From assembly GCA_035537875.1 (NCBI GenBank), contig DATLLJ010000144.1:7028-71027 (forward strand): DNA of 64,000 nt. The letters are read 5' to 3'. Positions 31,787-41,438 of the stretch are shown piece after piece. Origin of the DNA: DATLLJ01 sp035537875. Lineage in GTDB: Bacteria; Acidobacteriota; Vicinamibacteria; Vicinamibacterales; CAVVIG01. Below the pieces are notes generated by a model. That model had not been told where the DNA came from. It was given only the letters and a program-made list of their open reading frames with translations, and searched no databases. Position 1 is the first letter of the stretch. Each line of letters starts with the position of its first letter. The position numbers were made by a program, and so were the translations under genes.

Positions 31787-34700
31787 ATGAGCCCCATCGG
31801 GCGTTTCACCAACCGGTTCGTCACCCTGCGCGAAGGCGAGGCAACCACAGCGCTTCTGATGTTCTCGTACTCGTTCCTGGCGATGACGGCCTACAACATC
31901 GTCAAGCCGATTACGCGGTCGAAGTACATCGGCTCCTTGGGCGCCGACAATCTTCCTTACGTCCAGCTCGCCGCCGGGGTTCTCATCGGCATCATCATTC
32001 AGGTGTACAGCGGATCGGTCCGGCGCCTGCCTCGGCGGGCGGTCGTTCCCGTCACGCAGGCAGCGGAAGTGATGCTGCTCGTGCTGTTCTGGTTCCTGTT
32101 CCGTCAGGGCATGGAATGGGTCTCCGCGGCCTTCTACGTGCTGGGCCTGATGCTCGGCATCCTGCTCATCAGCCAATTCTGGACACTTGCCAACGACATC
32201 TACGAGCCGCGGCAGGCCAAGCGGTTGTTTGGCTTCATCGGCGGAGGCGCGAGCCTGGGCGGGGCGACTGGGGCGGCCGTCACGTCTTTCGCGGTCTACG
32301 AAGTCGGAACCGACAACCTGCTGCTCGTGAGCGCGGCGATTCTGGCCGTGTGCGTGGCGCTCGTGGCGGCCATCGTGCGGCGGGAGGACGTCGGCGTCGG
32401 CTACGGAAGCGACGCGAGCGAAAAGGGCGTCGGCGGCGAGCAGGCGCTGCGCCTGCTGCGCAGCTCGAAGCATCTGCAGGTCATAGCACTGGTGACCGGC
32501 TGCGCGGCAATCGGTGCCGTCATCATCGATCAGCAGCTCAACATGGCAGTCGAGGCGATCTATGGCACTGAGTCGACGGATGACATCACCGGATTTCTGG
32601 CGCAAGTCAGCCTCTATCTCTCTCTCGTCGGATTCCTCGTCCAGGTCGCCCTCACGAGCCAGATCCACCGTTCGCTGGGACTCCTGTTTGCGATGCTCAT
32701 CCTGCCCGTGAGCCTCGGCAGCACTGCTGTGCTCATGCTCGTAAGCAGCTCGCTGCTGGCGCCGGCTGCCGCACGGGTGCTCGACTCGTCGCTGCGCTAC
32801 AGCATCGACAAGACGACGAGGGAGGTGCTGTTCCTCCCCTTGCCTGCGGATCTGAAGTACAGCGCCAAGCCGTTCGTGGACGTCACGGTGGATCGGTTCG
32901 CCAAGGCGATGGGCGCGCTTCTCATTCTGGTGCTCATCAAACCGTGGGGATTGAACCTCGATTGGCAGCAGCTCAGCTACGCCAGCCTGGCAGTGACCGC
33001 GCTCTGGATCGGGGTGGCGCTGCGGGCCCGTACCGAGTACCTGAGCGCGTTTCGCCGAAGCATCGACACGCGCGCGATGGGGGCCGCCTCCGTCCGGCTC
33101 GACATGGCCGACGCGGCGACGATCGAACTGCTCGTCGAGGAGCTGTCGGACCCAGACGAGACGCGCGTGATCTATGCCATCGAGATGCTCGAAACGCTCG
33201 ATAAGCGAAACCTCATCACTCCGCTGCTGCTCCATCACGAGTCGGCACGGGTTCGCGCGCGGGCGCTGGCCGCACTCGAGACAGCGCGGGTGTTCGTATC
33301 GGCGCGCTGGCTGCCGGCGGTCGAACGCATGTTGAAGGACGAGGACGCCGACGTGCGGGCGGCGGCGGTGCACGCCCTGGCGGCGCTTCAGACGACGGAC
33401 GCCTCGACGCTGATGCGTCGCCACCTGGACGATTCCGAGCCGCGCGTTGCGGTCACCGCGGCGGTTGTCCTGGCAGATTCGGATCGGGACGACGATGTGG
33501 ACGCGGCCGAAGAGACGCTGCGGCGCGTGACGATGGACGGCCGTGAAGCGGCCGCGGACGCACGGCGGGAGGTGGCGAAGGCGCTCTCGCAGATCAAGAA
33601 TCCCAGGTTTCATTCGTTGCTCGTGCCGCTGATGTCTGATAGCGACGCCGGCGTCGCGCGAGAAGCGATCCGCAGCATTCGGGCAATCGGAAGGCAGGAC
33701 GCGCTGTTCCTCCCGGGGCTCGTCGCCCTTCTTGGCCACCGCGTCCTCAAGCCGGCGGCGCGCGACGTGCTCGTCAGCTACGGCGAGGACGTCCTCGGCG
33801 CCCTCGGGTATTTTCTGAACGATCCCGAGGAGAACATCTGGGTGAGGCGGCACGTGCCAGCGACGCTCGCGCGCATCCCGACGCAGCAGTCGATGGATAT
33901 CCTCGTCGAGGCCCTCGACGACCCCGATGGCTTCCTCCGCTACAAGGTCATCGTCGCCATCGAGAGACTGCACCGTGAGCATCCACAGCTCGTGTTCAGC
34001 CGGGGAGCGATCGAAGCGCTGGTGCTCAAGGAAGGCTCCCGGTACTACAACTACCTGACGCTGCAGCACAATCTCACGCGACACGACTCGAGGACGCCGC
34101 GCTCGCTTCTGTTGCGCGTGCTCGAGGACAAGCTGGGTCGGACGCTGGATCGCATCTACAGGCTGCTGGGGTTGATGTATTCCTGGCGCGACGTGGCCGC
34201 GGCCCGCCAGACGATCGAACGAGGCAGCGGTCGGGCACGCTCCGGCGCCATCGAGTACCTGGACAACCTGCTGAGCGGCGCCGTTCGCAAGCGGGTCATG
34301 CCCATCCTCGAGGACCTCCCCATGGAAGAGAAGGTCCGCCAGGCGAACATGGTCCTCAGGAGCCGCCCTCGGGACGTGGAAGACACGCTCATTCAGCTGG
34401 TTCATGACACCGATCAAGTGGTCTCCGCGGCGGCCATTCATTTCGTCGAGCAGCATCAGATGTGGGCGCTCGCCGACGATATCGAGTTCGAGCTGGCGCA
34501 CCGCTCGGTGGCCGACTGGTATGTCTTCGAGGCCGCGTCCTGGGCGCTGGCCGGCCGCCATGCGCCTGACAAGCGGCGGGATCTCTGGATGCAGCCGTTG
34601 CCCGCTGTCGAGCTGGCCCACCGCGCGTGCAACATCCCGCTCTTCGACTTCGTCTCGGTCGACGAGTTGTTTCGAGTCGCGGCAACGGGACGGCAAGTCC

Positions 34701-35479
34701 GACACGAAGGGGGGCGCGAGCTGTATCACGAGGGACTCCCTCCCGGGAACGTGCAGTTCCTCGTGGAAGGCTCCGTGCACCTTTCCGGCGGCGGCTGCGA
34801 GTCCTACGACGTGTCGGCGCCCGCGGCGCTCGCGTTCGAGGAAGTCCTCGAAGGCAGCCCGCTCCGGCAGACCGTCAGCGCGGTCGACCGGGCGATCTGC
34901 ATTCAGCTGGGCTCGGACGAGTTCCTGACGATGCTGTCCGACAACATCGTGCTGGCGCAGGGGCTGTTCCGGATGCTCCTGGATTTGCCGAGGGCTCAGC
35001 ACTGGCGGATTGTCCACAAGCCTCCCCACGGCGCGTCCGCCATGCCGCGCAACGGGCCGCTGCTGCCGCTGGAGAAAGTGCTGCTGCTGCGTCAGAACCC
35101 GTTGCTGGAGCGTGCGACGGTGAACCAGCTGCTCGATCTGGCGACCATCGTGCGCGAGGTGCCGCTCGCTGCCGGCAGCGTGCTGTTCGGGCCCACGGAT
35201 CCACCCGCCGTGTATCACGTGGTGAGCGGCGAGGTCCTGTTGGAGGGTGTGGCCGATCCGATCACGGTTGGCCCGGATTGCACGATCGGCGTGTCAGAGA
35301 CCCTCGCGGGGGTCCCGATCGGCCGACGCGCCACGGTGAAGCGCGAGGGCCGCGCCCTCAAGATCGATCACGACGAGCTGTTCGATGTGCTCGCCGATCA
35401 CATCGATCTCTTACAGGGTCTCTTCAGCGGGCTGCTGCGGGCGGGGGAGTCGCGGGAGTCGTCGCTGCCGGCTGCGTGA
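31787..35479 (+). CDS. ADP/ATP-translocase-like transporter fused to HEAT repeats and cNMP-binding domains
   Basis: 1230 residues. Residues 1-420 form about ten to twelve membrane helices resembling the NTT/TLC nucleotide transporter family within the MFS (MFSYSFLAMTAYNIVKPITRS, LISQFWTLANDIYEPRQAKRLFGFIGGGASLGG). Residues about 430-900 are helical HEAT-like repeats (DEDADVRAAAVHALAALQ, DSEPRVAVTAAVVLADSD). From about 930 come two modules resembling cyclic-nucleotide-binding domains (HEGGRELYHEGLPPGNVQFLVEGSVHL; VLFGPTDPPAVYHVVSGEVLL). The design suggests a transporter gated or scaffolded by a large cytoplasmic sensor. Substrate and ligand are unknown. The 3' end overlaps the convergent phosphatase gene by 56 bases. 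Confidence 0.82.
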   Translation: MSPIGRFTNRFVTLREGEATTALLMFSYSFLAMTAYNIVKPITRSKYIGSLGADNLPYVQLAAGVLIGIIIQVYSGSVRRLPRRAVVPVTQAAEVMLLVLFWFLFRQGMEWVSAAFYVLGLMLGILLISQFWTLANDIYEPRQAKRLFGFIGGGASLGGATGAAVTSFAVYEVGTDNLLLVSAAILAVCVALVAAIVRREDVGVGYGSDASEKGVGGEQALRLLRSSKHLQVIALVTGCAAIGAVIIDQQLNMAVEAIYGTESTDDITGFLAQVSLYLSLVGFLVQVALTSQIHRSLGLLFAMLILPVSLGSTAVLMLVSSSLLAPAAARVLDSSLRYSIDKTTREVLFLPLPADLKYSAKPFVDVTVDRFAKAMGALLILVLIKPWGLNLDWQQLSYASLAVTALWIGVALRARTEYLSAFRRSIDTRAMGAASVRLDMADAATIELLVEELSDPDETRVIYAIEMLETLDKRNLITPLLLHHESARVRARALAALETARVFVSARWLPAVERMLKDEDADVRAAAVHALAALQTTDASTLMRRHLDDSEPRVAVTAAVVLADSDRDDDVDAAEETLRRVTMDGREAAADARREVAKALSQIKNPRFHSLLVPLMSDSDAGVAREAIRSIRAIGRQDALFLPGLVALLGHRVLKPAARDVLVSYGEDVLGALGYFLNDPEENIWVRRHVPATLARIPTQQSMDILVEALDDPDGFLRYKVIVAIERLHREHPQLVFSRGAIEALVLKEGSRYYNYLTLQHNLTRHDSRTPRSLLLRVLEDKLGRTLDRIYRLLGLMYSWRDVAAARQTIERGSGRARSGAIEYLDNLLSGAVRKRVMPILEDLPMEEKVRQANMVLRSRPRDVEDTLIQLVHDTDQVVSAAAIHFVEQHQMWALADDIEFELAHRSVADWYVFEAASWALAGRHAPDKRRDLWMQPLPAVELAHRACNIPLFDFVSVDELFRVAATGRQVRHEGGRELYHEGLPPGNVQFLVEGSVHLSGGGCESYDVSAPAALAFEEVLEGSPLRQTVSAVDRAICIQLGSDEFLTMLSDNIVLAQGLFRMLLDLPRAQHWRIVHKPPHGASAMPRNGPLLPLEKVLLLRQNPLLERATVNQLLDLATIVREVPLAAGSVLFGPTDPPAVYHVVSGEVLLEGVADPITVGPDCTIGVSETLAGVPIGRRATVKREGRALKIDHDELFDVLADHIDLLQGLFSGLLRAGESRESSLPAA

Positions 35480-36491
35480 ACAGCACGTCGTGCCGGTCCG
35501 TATAGATGGCGGTGAAGACACCGTTGCGGATTTCCAGCGCCGCCGCCCGGCCGGCCGGCACGTACGCGGACTGCATGCCGGTGTCGAGCTGCACGACCTT
35601 GCCCCCCCATCGGACGCGGATCCGGCCGCTGGTGAGCACGGTGTGGGCGATGACAATGGTGCGTGCGCTCTGTTTCGCGAGCATTTCGTCCGCTCGGGGC
35701 TCGAATGCATCGGGTTCGAGCGCCAGCCCGCGGTAGTAGAGCGGGCTGTCCTCCGGATAGCCGACTCTCGCCGACTCGCTCCCGGCGGCCACGAACGAGT
35801 GGAGCGGGTCGGCCAACGTCTTCTCCATGTCGTCGGTCAGCTCGCGGCGAGCCATTTGATTCATGGTCTCGCAGGAGAGCGCGGCGCTGGCCGGATCGAG
35901 ACCGCCGTGCACGAAGACGACCCCGTTGATCTTGACCACGGCCTTCAGCGTGCGCAGCCATTGGCCGTACTCGCCGTCTGGCGCGAACGCCTGACGCATC
36001 TCGATCGATCCGAGCGGCAGCGCGTTGACCATGTCGCGGTTCTCGGGCTTGACCGCCGCGGCGACGCGCGCGCGGAGCTCTCCGGACTCCGCCGTGGCGA
36101 AGGCCCGATACTCCCCGGGCGTCGTGTACCGGAAGTCGCCGAGCATCCGGTAGACTTCGTGGTTGCCGAGCAGCGCGTGCACGGCTCCGCCGGCCTTCTC
36201 GGCCTCGCCTTCCAGGCGGCGGAGCAGATCAACGACTTTGCGTGAGTCGGGGCCGCGGTCGAGGACATCGCCGACCTGAACGAAGTGGGTTCTGCCGCCG
36301 GACCAGCGCGCTCGTGAATCGAGAATCCCTGCCTCTTTCAGGATATCGACGAAGCGATCGTACGCGCCGTGGACGTCGCCGACCGCGACGACTCGCTCGA
36401 CCCCATCGATCTCGCACGGCAGGTCGGCAGCCTCGACGGGTGCCGCAGGGAACGCGGCGAGGATGCCGAGAGCGATAGCCGCGGCCCGCAT
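35424..36491 (-). CDS. Exported calcineurin-like metallophosphatase
   Basis: 355 residues from ATG 36491, with a signal peptide (MRAAAIALGILAAFPAAPVEA). The metallophosphoesterase core is complete: GDVHGAYDR, QVGDVLDRGPDSRKV, LLGNHEVYRML, FVHGGLDP and VIAHTV. These motifs resemble Shewanella-like (Shelphs) PPP-type protein phosphatases, which are secreted tyrosine or serine phosphatases, rather than ApaH. An earlier ATG (36542) adds 17 residues and spoils the signal peptide. The Pro/Ala-rich tail overlaps the end of the convergent translocase-like gene. Confidence 0.86.
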   Translation of the reverse strand: MRAAAIALGILAAFPAAPVEAADLPCEIDGVERVVAVGDVHGAYDRFVDILKEAGILDSRARWSGGRTHFVQVGDVLDRGPDSRKVVDLLRRLEGEAEKAGGAVHALLGNHEVYRMLGDFRYTTPGEYRAFATAESGELRARVAAAVKPENRDMVNALPLGSIEMRQAFAPDGEYGQWLRTLKAVVKINGVVFVHGGLDPASAALSCETMNQMARRELTDDMEKTLADPLHSFVAAGSESARVGYPEDSPLYYRGLALEPDAFEPRADEMLAKQSARTIVIAHTVLTSGRIRVRWGGKVVQLDTGMQSAYVPAGRAAALEIRNGVFTAIYTDRHDVLFTQPAATTPATPPPAAAR

Positions 36492-36690
36492 CGGTTCAAT
36501 CACGCGGCGCGCCAGCGAGCTCCGACGATTTCCCACGTCCACGTGTCAATTATGCCTCACTGCCGGAAACAGTCGGCGGCCTTTCGGACGGACGAGGCTT
36601 CTCGAAGAGCTCGCCGCGCCGGAGCGTGAGCGAGTCGACCGCGCCGCTGTCCAGGTCATCGCCGATTCACGGCGCAACGTCGAACGATGC

Positions 36691-37767
36691 TCAGCTGGCA
36701 CCGCGCCGCGAAACCGGCTCGGCCGCGACCGGGAGCGGCCAGAAGTTGAAATACGCCGCGTAGAAGACCAGAAAGGGGAAAGTCACGGCGAGCATCGCGT
36801 TGGCTGTCCAGACCTGGAACTGCTCGCGCTGGAATGGCTCCGGTCCCGTCGGAAGCGCGCCGGAGAGTGCCGGCTGCAGCTGTTGGTACGCGATCATCAG
36901 GACCGACCCGACGACAGCCGAGAAGACCACGTTCATCACACCTTTCCCAGGCTGGGCCAACTTGAACAGCGAGTTCTGGCACATGTTCAGCACCAGGATG
37001 GTTCCGAAAATAAAGGCCACCGGGACGCGCAGCAGGAACTCGACGTTCTGAACCGTCATCGCGTAGACGCCCGCGTAGTACAGCGCGTAGCCGAGGACGA
37101 GCGACGCGCTCACCAGCACGATCCCCAGTGCGGGCTGCTTCATGACAGAGGGGTAACCTGGAAGTGGCCAGAGGTCGAAGCACAGCCACGCGAAGAGAAT
37201 CGTCAGCGCCGCCATGTAGTAGACGACGACGGTCCAGGCGTTGAACAGGCCTTTCGGATCGGCCGAGGCGACGTAGACCGGCGCACCTTCGAGAAACGTG
37301 AAATCGCAGAACAGCCAGTAGACGGCGCCGCCCGCGACGTAGCACGCGAGCCACGTCGCCAACCCGCCCGCAGTCGGGTCCCGGATGACTGTCGTCAGCG
37401 GCCAGCCTCCAAACGCAATCGTCCAGAAAAACGTGGTGACGATCACGCAAATCGAGAAGAACGCCAGCATCGGGCCGGGATCGCCCTGGCTGGCGCCGAG
37501 TGTCCGGTAGACCAGTTGGGATGTCACGGTTCCGACGAACAGAGTGACGAGTAGCAGGACGACGCCTTTGAGAGGCTGCTTCAGCCCGGCGGCGAACGGC
37601 GGGTTTCCGCCCCAGATCACGCCGGTCACGACTTCGAACGGAATGAAGGACAACGCGAAGAACGCGATCCAGCTGTTGAACGTCCCGAAATCCCACAGCG
37701 CGATGTAAACGAGCGAGATCGCGATGACGATGACGGATGCCGCGAGGCCGAGGGCAGGTTGTGTCAC
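36691..37767 (-). CDS. Polytopic membrane protein with internal tandem duplication
   Basis: 358 residues, about ten membrane helices, no family recognised. A short motif, x(T/K/A)QPxxG, recurs at residues 2-8 (TQPALGL), 63-69 (KQPLKGV), 209-215 (KQPALGI) and 270-276 (AQPGKGV). The spacing is 61, then 146, then 61, and the first and second halves are offset by 207, so the protein arose by tandem duplication of a unit of about 200 residues. WPL motifs (GGWPLTT, DLWPLPG, NFWPLPV) recur as well. It stands alone between a phosphatase and a divergent arylsulfotransferase-like gene. A transporter or electron-carrier membrane subunit is possible. Confidence 0.75.
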   Translation of the reverse strand: MTQPALGLAASVIVIAISLVYIALWDFGTFNSWIAFFALSFIPFEVVTGVIWGGNPPFAAGLKQPLKGVVLLLVTLFVGTVTSQLVYRTLGASQGDPGPMLAFFSICVIVTTFFWTIAFGGWPLTTVIRDPTAGGLATWLACYVAGGAVYWLFCDFTFLEGAPVYVASADPKGLFNAWTVVVYYMAALTILFAWLCFDLWPLPGYPSVMKQPALGIVLVSASLVLGYALYYAGVYAMTVQNVEFLLRVPVAFIFGTILVLNMCQNSLFKLAQPGKGVMNVVFSAVVGSVLMIAYQQLQPALSGALPTGPEPFQREQFQVWTANAMLAVTFPFLVFYAAYFNFWPLPVAAEPVSRRGAS

Positions 37768-37913
37768 CGCTGTCTACCGGATGGTGCGCTAGCCTGACAG
37801 CGAAGCGCGCTTTCGTCAACTCTGACGGCACGAGGTCAGACTTGCCTATAATCCCGTGATGTCTCCCCGAACGGTCGCTGACCATCCCTCTCTCGCATGA
37901 TTAGGAGGGCTTT

Positions 37914-39290
37914 GTGATTCGCTTCTGCACGACGCTCGGCCTGTTCCTCATTTGCGCGCCCGCGGCCTTTCTTGCCCGCCCATCCGTCTACCCGACCGGG
38001 ACGACGATCTACGAGCCGGACAAGGCCTGGAACGGCTACACGTTGCACGACGCGCCTGACGATGGAGGCGTCGTGCTGATCGACATGAACGGCCGCGTGC
38101 TGAAGCGCTGGCCGGCGCTCACGACATCGTCCGGGGTGTTTCGGATGCTGCCTGGCGGGCACGTGATGGGAGGCGACCGGAACCGGCCGCCCTACCAGGA
38201 GGCCAGGGCCCTGATTCAGCTCGATTGGGACGGGAAGGAAGTCTGGCGCTTCGATCGGACGGAGCAGGTCGAGATCGACGGGAAGATGCAGTGGATCGCA
38301 CGCCTCCATCACGACTGGCAGCGTGAGGGAAGTCCAGCCGGATATTACTCGCCCGCGTCCTCGCCTCAGGTCAACTCGGGGCGCACGCTGCTGCTGGCTC
38401 ACGCCAATCTCAGCAAGCCGGAGATTACCGATCGACGGCTGGAAGACGATCTGCTGATCGAAGTGTCCTGGGACGGCAAGGTTCTCTGGAAGTGGCACGC
38501 CAGCGACCACATCAACGAGATGGGATTCTCCGAGGCGGCCCGCAATGCGATTCACCGGTCAGTCGCATGGAACGCGGCCCGCGCGAGCGCCGACTGGCTG
38601 CACATCAACGCTGCCGCCTATGTCGGCCCGAACCGGTGGTACGACGCCGGCGACCAGCGGTTTCACCCTGACAACGTGATCTGGAGCAGCCGCGAGGCCA
38701 GCATCATCGCGATTGTCGATCGCACGGGCGCAGTGGTCTGGAGGATGGGGCCCGATTACCGCGAATCCAGAGCGCTCGGCACGCTGGGGCAGATCATCGG
38801 GCAGCACAACCCGCACATCATCCCGCGTGGACTCCCGGGAGAGGGGAACCTTCTCGTCTTCGACAACGGCGGGAGGGCGGGGTACGGCGATCCCGATCCG
38901 GGCGCGCCCAACGGCGTCAACGTCGTGGGCCGCGACTTCTCGCGCGTGCTCGAGATCAACCCCGTCACCTTCGAGAAGGTGTGGGAGTACTCCGTCGCGG
39001 GCAACGAGCGGTTTCGCTTCTTCAGCCACTACGTGAGCGGCGCCCAGCGGCTTGCCAACGGCAACACGATGATCACCGAGGGCGCCGAGGGCCGGGTCTT
39101 CGAGGTGACACCGGCAGGCGAGACCGTTTGGGAGTACATGAATCCGTTCTCGTCGGCCGGCAACGCGCCGACGAGCCGCATCTATCGCGCGTATCGAATT
39201 CCGTACGACTGGGTGCCGCAGGTGGCGCGTCCGCAGGAGCGTCGCGTCGTGCCGCCCAGCCGCGGCGAGTTCCGCATCGCGCCGCAGTGA
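37914..39290 (+). CDS. Arylsulfotransferase-like secreted propeller protein
   Basis: 458 residues starting at GTG 37914 with TAGGAGGG upstream; TATAAT at 37847-37852 is a likely -10. Signal peptide, then repeated blades of the arylsulfotransferase (ASST) type: GVVLIDMNGRVLKRWP, ALIQLDWDGKEVWRFD, LLIEVSWDGKVLWKWHASDH, SIIAIVDRTGAVVWRMGP and RVFEVTPAGETVWEYM. The ASST family transfers sulfate between phenols in the periplasm using a histidine; conserved histidine segments here include RLHHDWQREG and IGQHNPHIIPRG. The catalytic histidine cannot be fixed by eye, so activity is uncertain. The gene is a single transcription unit. Confidence 0.78.
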   Translation: MIRFCTTLGLFLICAPAAFLARPSVYPTGTTIYEPDKAWNGYTLHDAPDDGGVVLIDMNGRVLKRWPALTTSSGVFRMLPGGHVMGGDRNRPPYQEARALIQLDWDGKEVWRFDRTEQVEIDGKMQWIARLHHDWQREGSPAGYYSPASSPQVNSGRTLLLAHANLSKPEITDRRLEDDLLIEVSWDGKVLWKWHASDHINEMGFSEAARNAIHRSVAWNAARASADWLHINAAAYVGPNRWYDAGDQRFHPDNVIWSSREASIIAIVDRTGAVVWRMGPDYRESRALGTLGQIIGQHNPHIIPRGLPGEGNLLVFDNGGRAGYGDPDPGAPNGVNVVGRDFSRVLEINPVTFEKVWEYSVAGNERFRFFSHYVSGAQRLANGNTMITEGAEGRVFEVTPAGETVWEYMNPFSSAGNAPTSRIYRAYRIPYDWVPQVARPQERRVVPPSRGEFRIAPQ

Positions 39291-39340
39291 TTTGAGCGGT
39301 GCTCTGGCAGCTACGCGGCGTCCGACCCGATGCGGTTGGG

Positions 39341-39515
39341 TTGACGCGCTGCGTCGCGAATCCCGGCTTCGGTGGCCGGACCGCGCTCGAAGGTCGCCCC
39401 CGGCCGCGTGACGCCAGGTCCGTGACCTGGCGGGTCCCCAGAACCTTCTCGCGCGGTCAGGCGATGCGTGTCGGCCTGACCTCCGCAGGGATTCGCGCCA
39501 CAGCGCGCCAACACA
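39341..39515. mobile_element. 180-bp MITE-like element, copy 2
   Basis: Inverted copy of 14151-14330, closely similar throughout, including the hairpin CGCCAGGTCCGTGACCTGGC and ends TTGACGCGCTGCGTCGCGAA and GGCGCGCCAACACA-like. It fills most of the gap between the convergent arylsulfotransferase-like and PQQ-dehydrogenase genes. Confidence 0.8.
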
Positions 39516-39521
39516 ACTGTG

Positions 39522-41369
39522 CTATGGCGCCCTGGCGTCGAGCGCGTACACGTACAAGCGCGGGGGGATGACGGGTGGCGGTGGAGTTGCCGGCGGGGGC
39601 GGGGCAGGCGCCCCGGGCGGCACGAATCCCCCGGTAACCGTGCCCTGGCCGCCCATCACCGCGACGTACTGTTTGCCGTCGAGCATGAAGGTGATCGGCG
39701 GTCCCATGCCGCTCGTCTGACCGGTCACGATTTCGAGAAGCTTCTCGCCCTTGTCCGCGCTGTAGGCGACGAGGCGTCCGTCGTTCAGCGCCTGGAACAC
39801 GAGGTTTCCCGCGGTCGCGAGCGCGCCGCCGCCGTTCGAGCCGCCGCCGGGCGCGAACCAGCGTTCTGACTGCGTCACCGGATCCCAGGCCGACAGCATC
39901 CCCCTCCCACGGCCTTCAGGCATCTGCCGCACCGGGCCGATCGTTGCCGGCGGAACGGCCAGCGGCGCCGCACCAGGCTTCATGTTCAGACCAAACGTCT
40001 GGTTGCCGGGCGTGAGCTGGAAGTCGTCCGTCGCGGTGAAGCTGAACGTGCTGGTCGCCAGCCCGGGGAAGTACACGAGACCGGTGATCGGGCTGAACGC
40101 CATCGGCGAGGCGCCGTGTCCCTGGACTGGCGCCACGGTCACACCTCGCGTCGAGGTGTAGAACGCCTCCGGCACCACCATCGGCCGCCCGGTTTTCATG
40201 TCGATCCCCGTCGCCCAGCTGACGGGCACGAAGGGCTGGGCCGAGATCAGCTCGCCGGTGATTCGATCGAGCACGTAGAAGAAGCCGTTCTTGTTGGCCT
40301 GCATCACGACCTTCCGGTCGAGCCCGTCGATGCGAAGGTCGGCGAGGATCAGATGCTGCGTGGCGTCGTAGTCCCACTCGTCGGCCGGCGTGAACTGGTA
40401 GTGCCACTTCAGCCGGCCGTTGTCGGGATCGACTGCGAGAATCGAACAGATATAGAGATTGTCCAGGTGCGGATCGTGTCCCTTGCCCTGCCTGACTTCA
40501 TAGGACCAGGGCGTGCCGTTGCCCGTGCCGACGTAAATGAGGTCGGCATCCGGGTCGTAAGCAAATCCATCCCAGACCGATCCGCCGCCGCCGAACTTCC
40601 ACCATTCCCCCGTCCACGTCCCGGCGGCTTTCTCGAGCGCTGGGTTTTCAAACTTCTTGGACGGATCGCCTGGAACCACGTAGAACCGCCACAGCTCTTT
40701 GCCATCGTCCACGTCGAAGGCCGAGAAATACCCGCGGTACGGCGGAAACTCGGCCCCGGCGTTGCCGATGATGATTTTGCCTTTCACGATGCGCGGGGCC
40801 ATCGTCAGCGAGTAGGCGATGTCGCCGGGAGGCGTCGCCTGCACGGACCAGAGGAGACGACCGGTGGCGGCGTCGAGTGCGAGGAGCCGTCCGTCGTTGA
40901 CCGGAACGATGACCTTGCCCCGGTATATCGCCACCCCGCGATTCAGCACACCGCAGCAGAGACGGTCGCTTCCCGGTGAATTAATCGCGCGATCGACGCC
41001 CGGATCGTACCGCCATAGCTCTTTCCCGGTGCGCGCGTCGAGAGCGAAGGCGATGCTCCAGCTGGTGATGGCGTACATCATGCCGTTCACCACGAGAGGT
41101 GTGGCCGACTGCTGCCCGCCGCCCGTTCCGATCTCGTAGGACCACGCGAGCTGCAGCCGGCTGACGTTCGTTGTGTCGATCTGCGTGAGCGGGCTGAAGC
41201 GCTGCTCGGCGTAGTTGATGCCGTGGGTGAGCCACTCGTCGCCGGCTTTCCCGGCGTTCCGGAGCGCCCGGTCGTCGACACGGCGCGTCTGCGCGGACGG
41301 ATAGAGACCCGCCAGCAGGATTCCTACGACCGAGACAGACAGCCACCCTGGGCGCATGTGACTTCTCAC
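39522..41369 (-). CDS. PQQ-dependent (quinoprotein) alcohol dehydrogenase
   Basis: 615 residues with a signal peptide; ATG 41357 is an alternative start. Eight-bladed PQQ propeller with many WxxD-type repeats (DARTGKELWRYDPG, DAATGRLLWSVQ, DVDDGKELWRFYV). The adjacent-cysteine pair that stacks on PQQ is Cys138-Cys139 in DRLCCGVL; GTGNGTPWSYEV and PADEWDYDATQ carry the cofactor and catalytic-base region. There is no C-terminal heme CxxCH, so it is a simple quinoprotein that must pass electrons to a separate cytochrome. It could supply aldehydes, but the substrate (methanol, ethanol, other alcohol) cannot be told. The proline-rich tail precedes a typical YVYALDAR end. Confidence 0.88.
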   Translation of the reverse strand: MRSHMRPGWLSVSVVGILLAGLYPSAQTRRVDDRALRNAGKAGDEWLTHGINYAEQRFSPLTQIDTTNVSRLQLAWSYEIGTGGGQQSATPLVVNGMMYAITSWSIAFALDARTGKELWRYDPGVDRAINSPGSDRLCCGVLNRGVAIYRGKVIVPVNDGRLLALDAATGRLLWSVQATPPGDIAYSLTMAPRIVKGKIIIGNAGAEFPPYRGYFSAFDVDDGKELWRFYVVPGDPSKKFENPALEKAAGTWTGEWWKFGGGGSVWDGFAYDPDADLIYVGTGNGTPWSYEVRQGKGHDPHLDNLYICSILAVDPDNGRLKWHYQFTPADEWDYDATQHLILADLRIDGLDRKVVMQANKNGFFYVLDRITGELISAQPFVPVSWATGIDMKTGRPMVVPEAFYTSTRGVTVAPVQGHGASPMAFSPITGLVYFPGLATSTFSFTATDDFQLTPGNQTFGLNMKPGAAPLAVPPATIGPVRQMPEGRGRGMLSAWDPVTQSERWFAPGGGSNGGGALATAGNLVFQALNDGRLVAYSADKGEKLLEIVTGQTSGMGPPITFMLDGKQYVAVMGGQGTVTGGFVPPGAPAPPPPATPPPPVIPPRLYVYALDARAP

Positions 41370-41438
41370 GGTTTGCAGGAGCCGAGGCGGTCATTGTAGC
41401 CCGGACTCCCCGAGCGACGATGGTACAATCCGTGCCCC

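Noticed and set aside
31709..35218. A very long open frame (1169 residues) on the - strand, opposite the translocase-like gene
   Set aside because: Its product is Arg/His/Asp/Gln rich without domains or membrane segments, as expected of the mirror frame of a GC-rich gene. The + strand frame has clear transporter and HEAT motifs.
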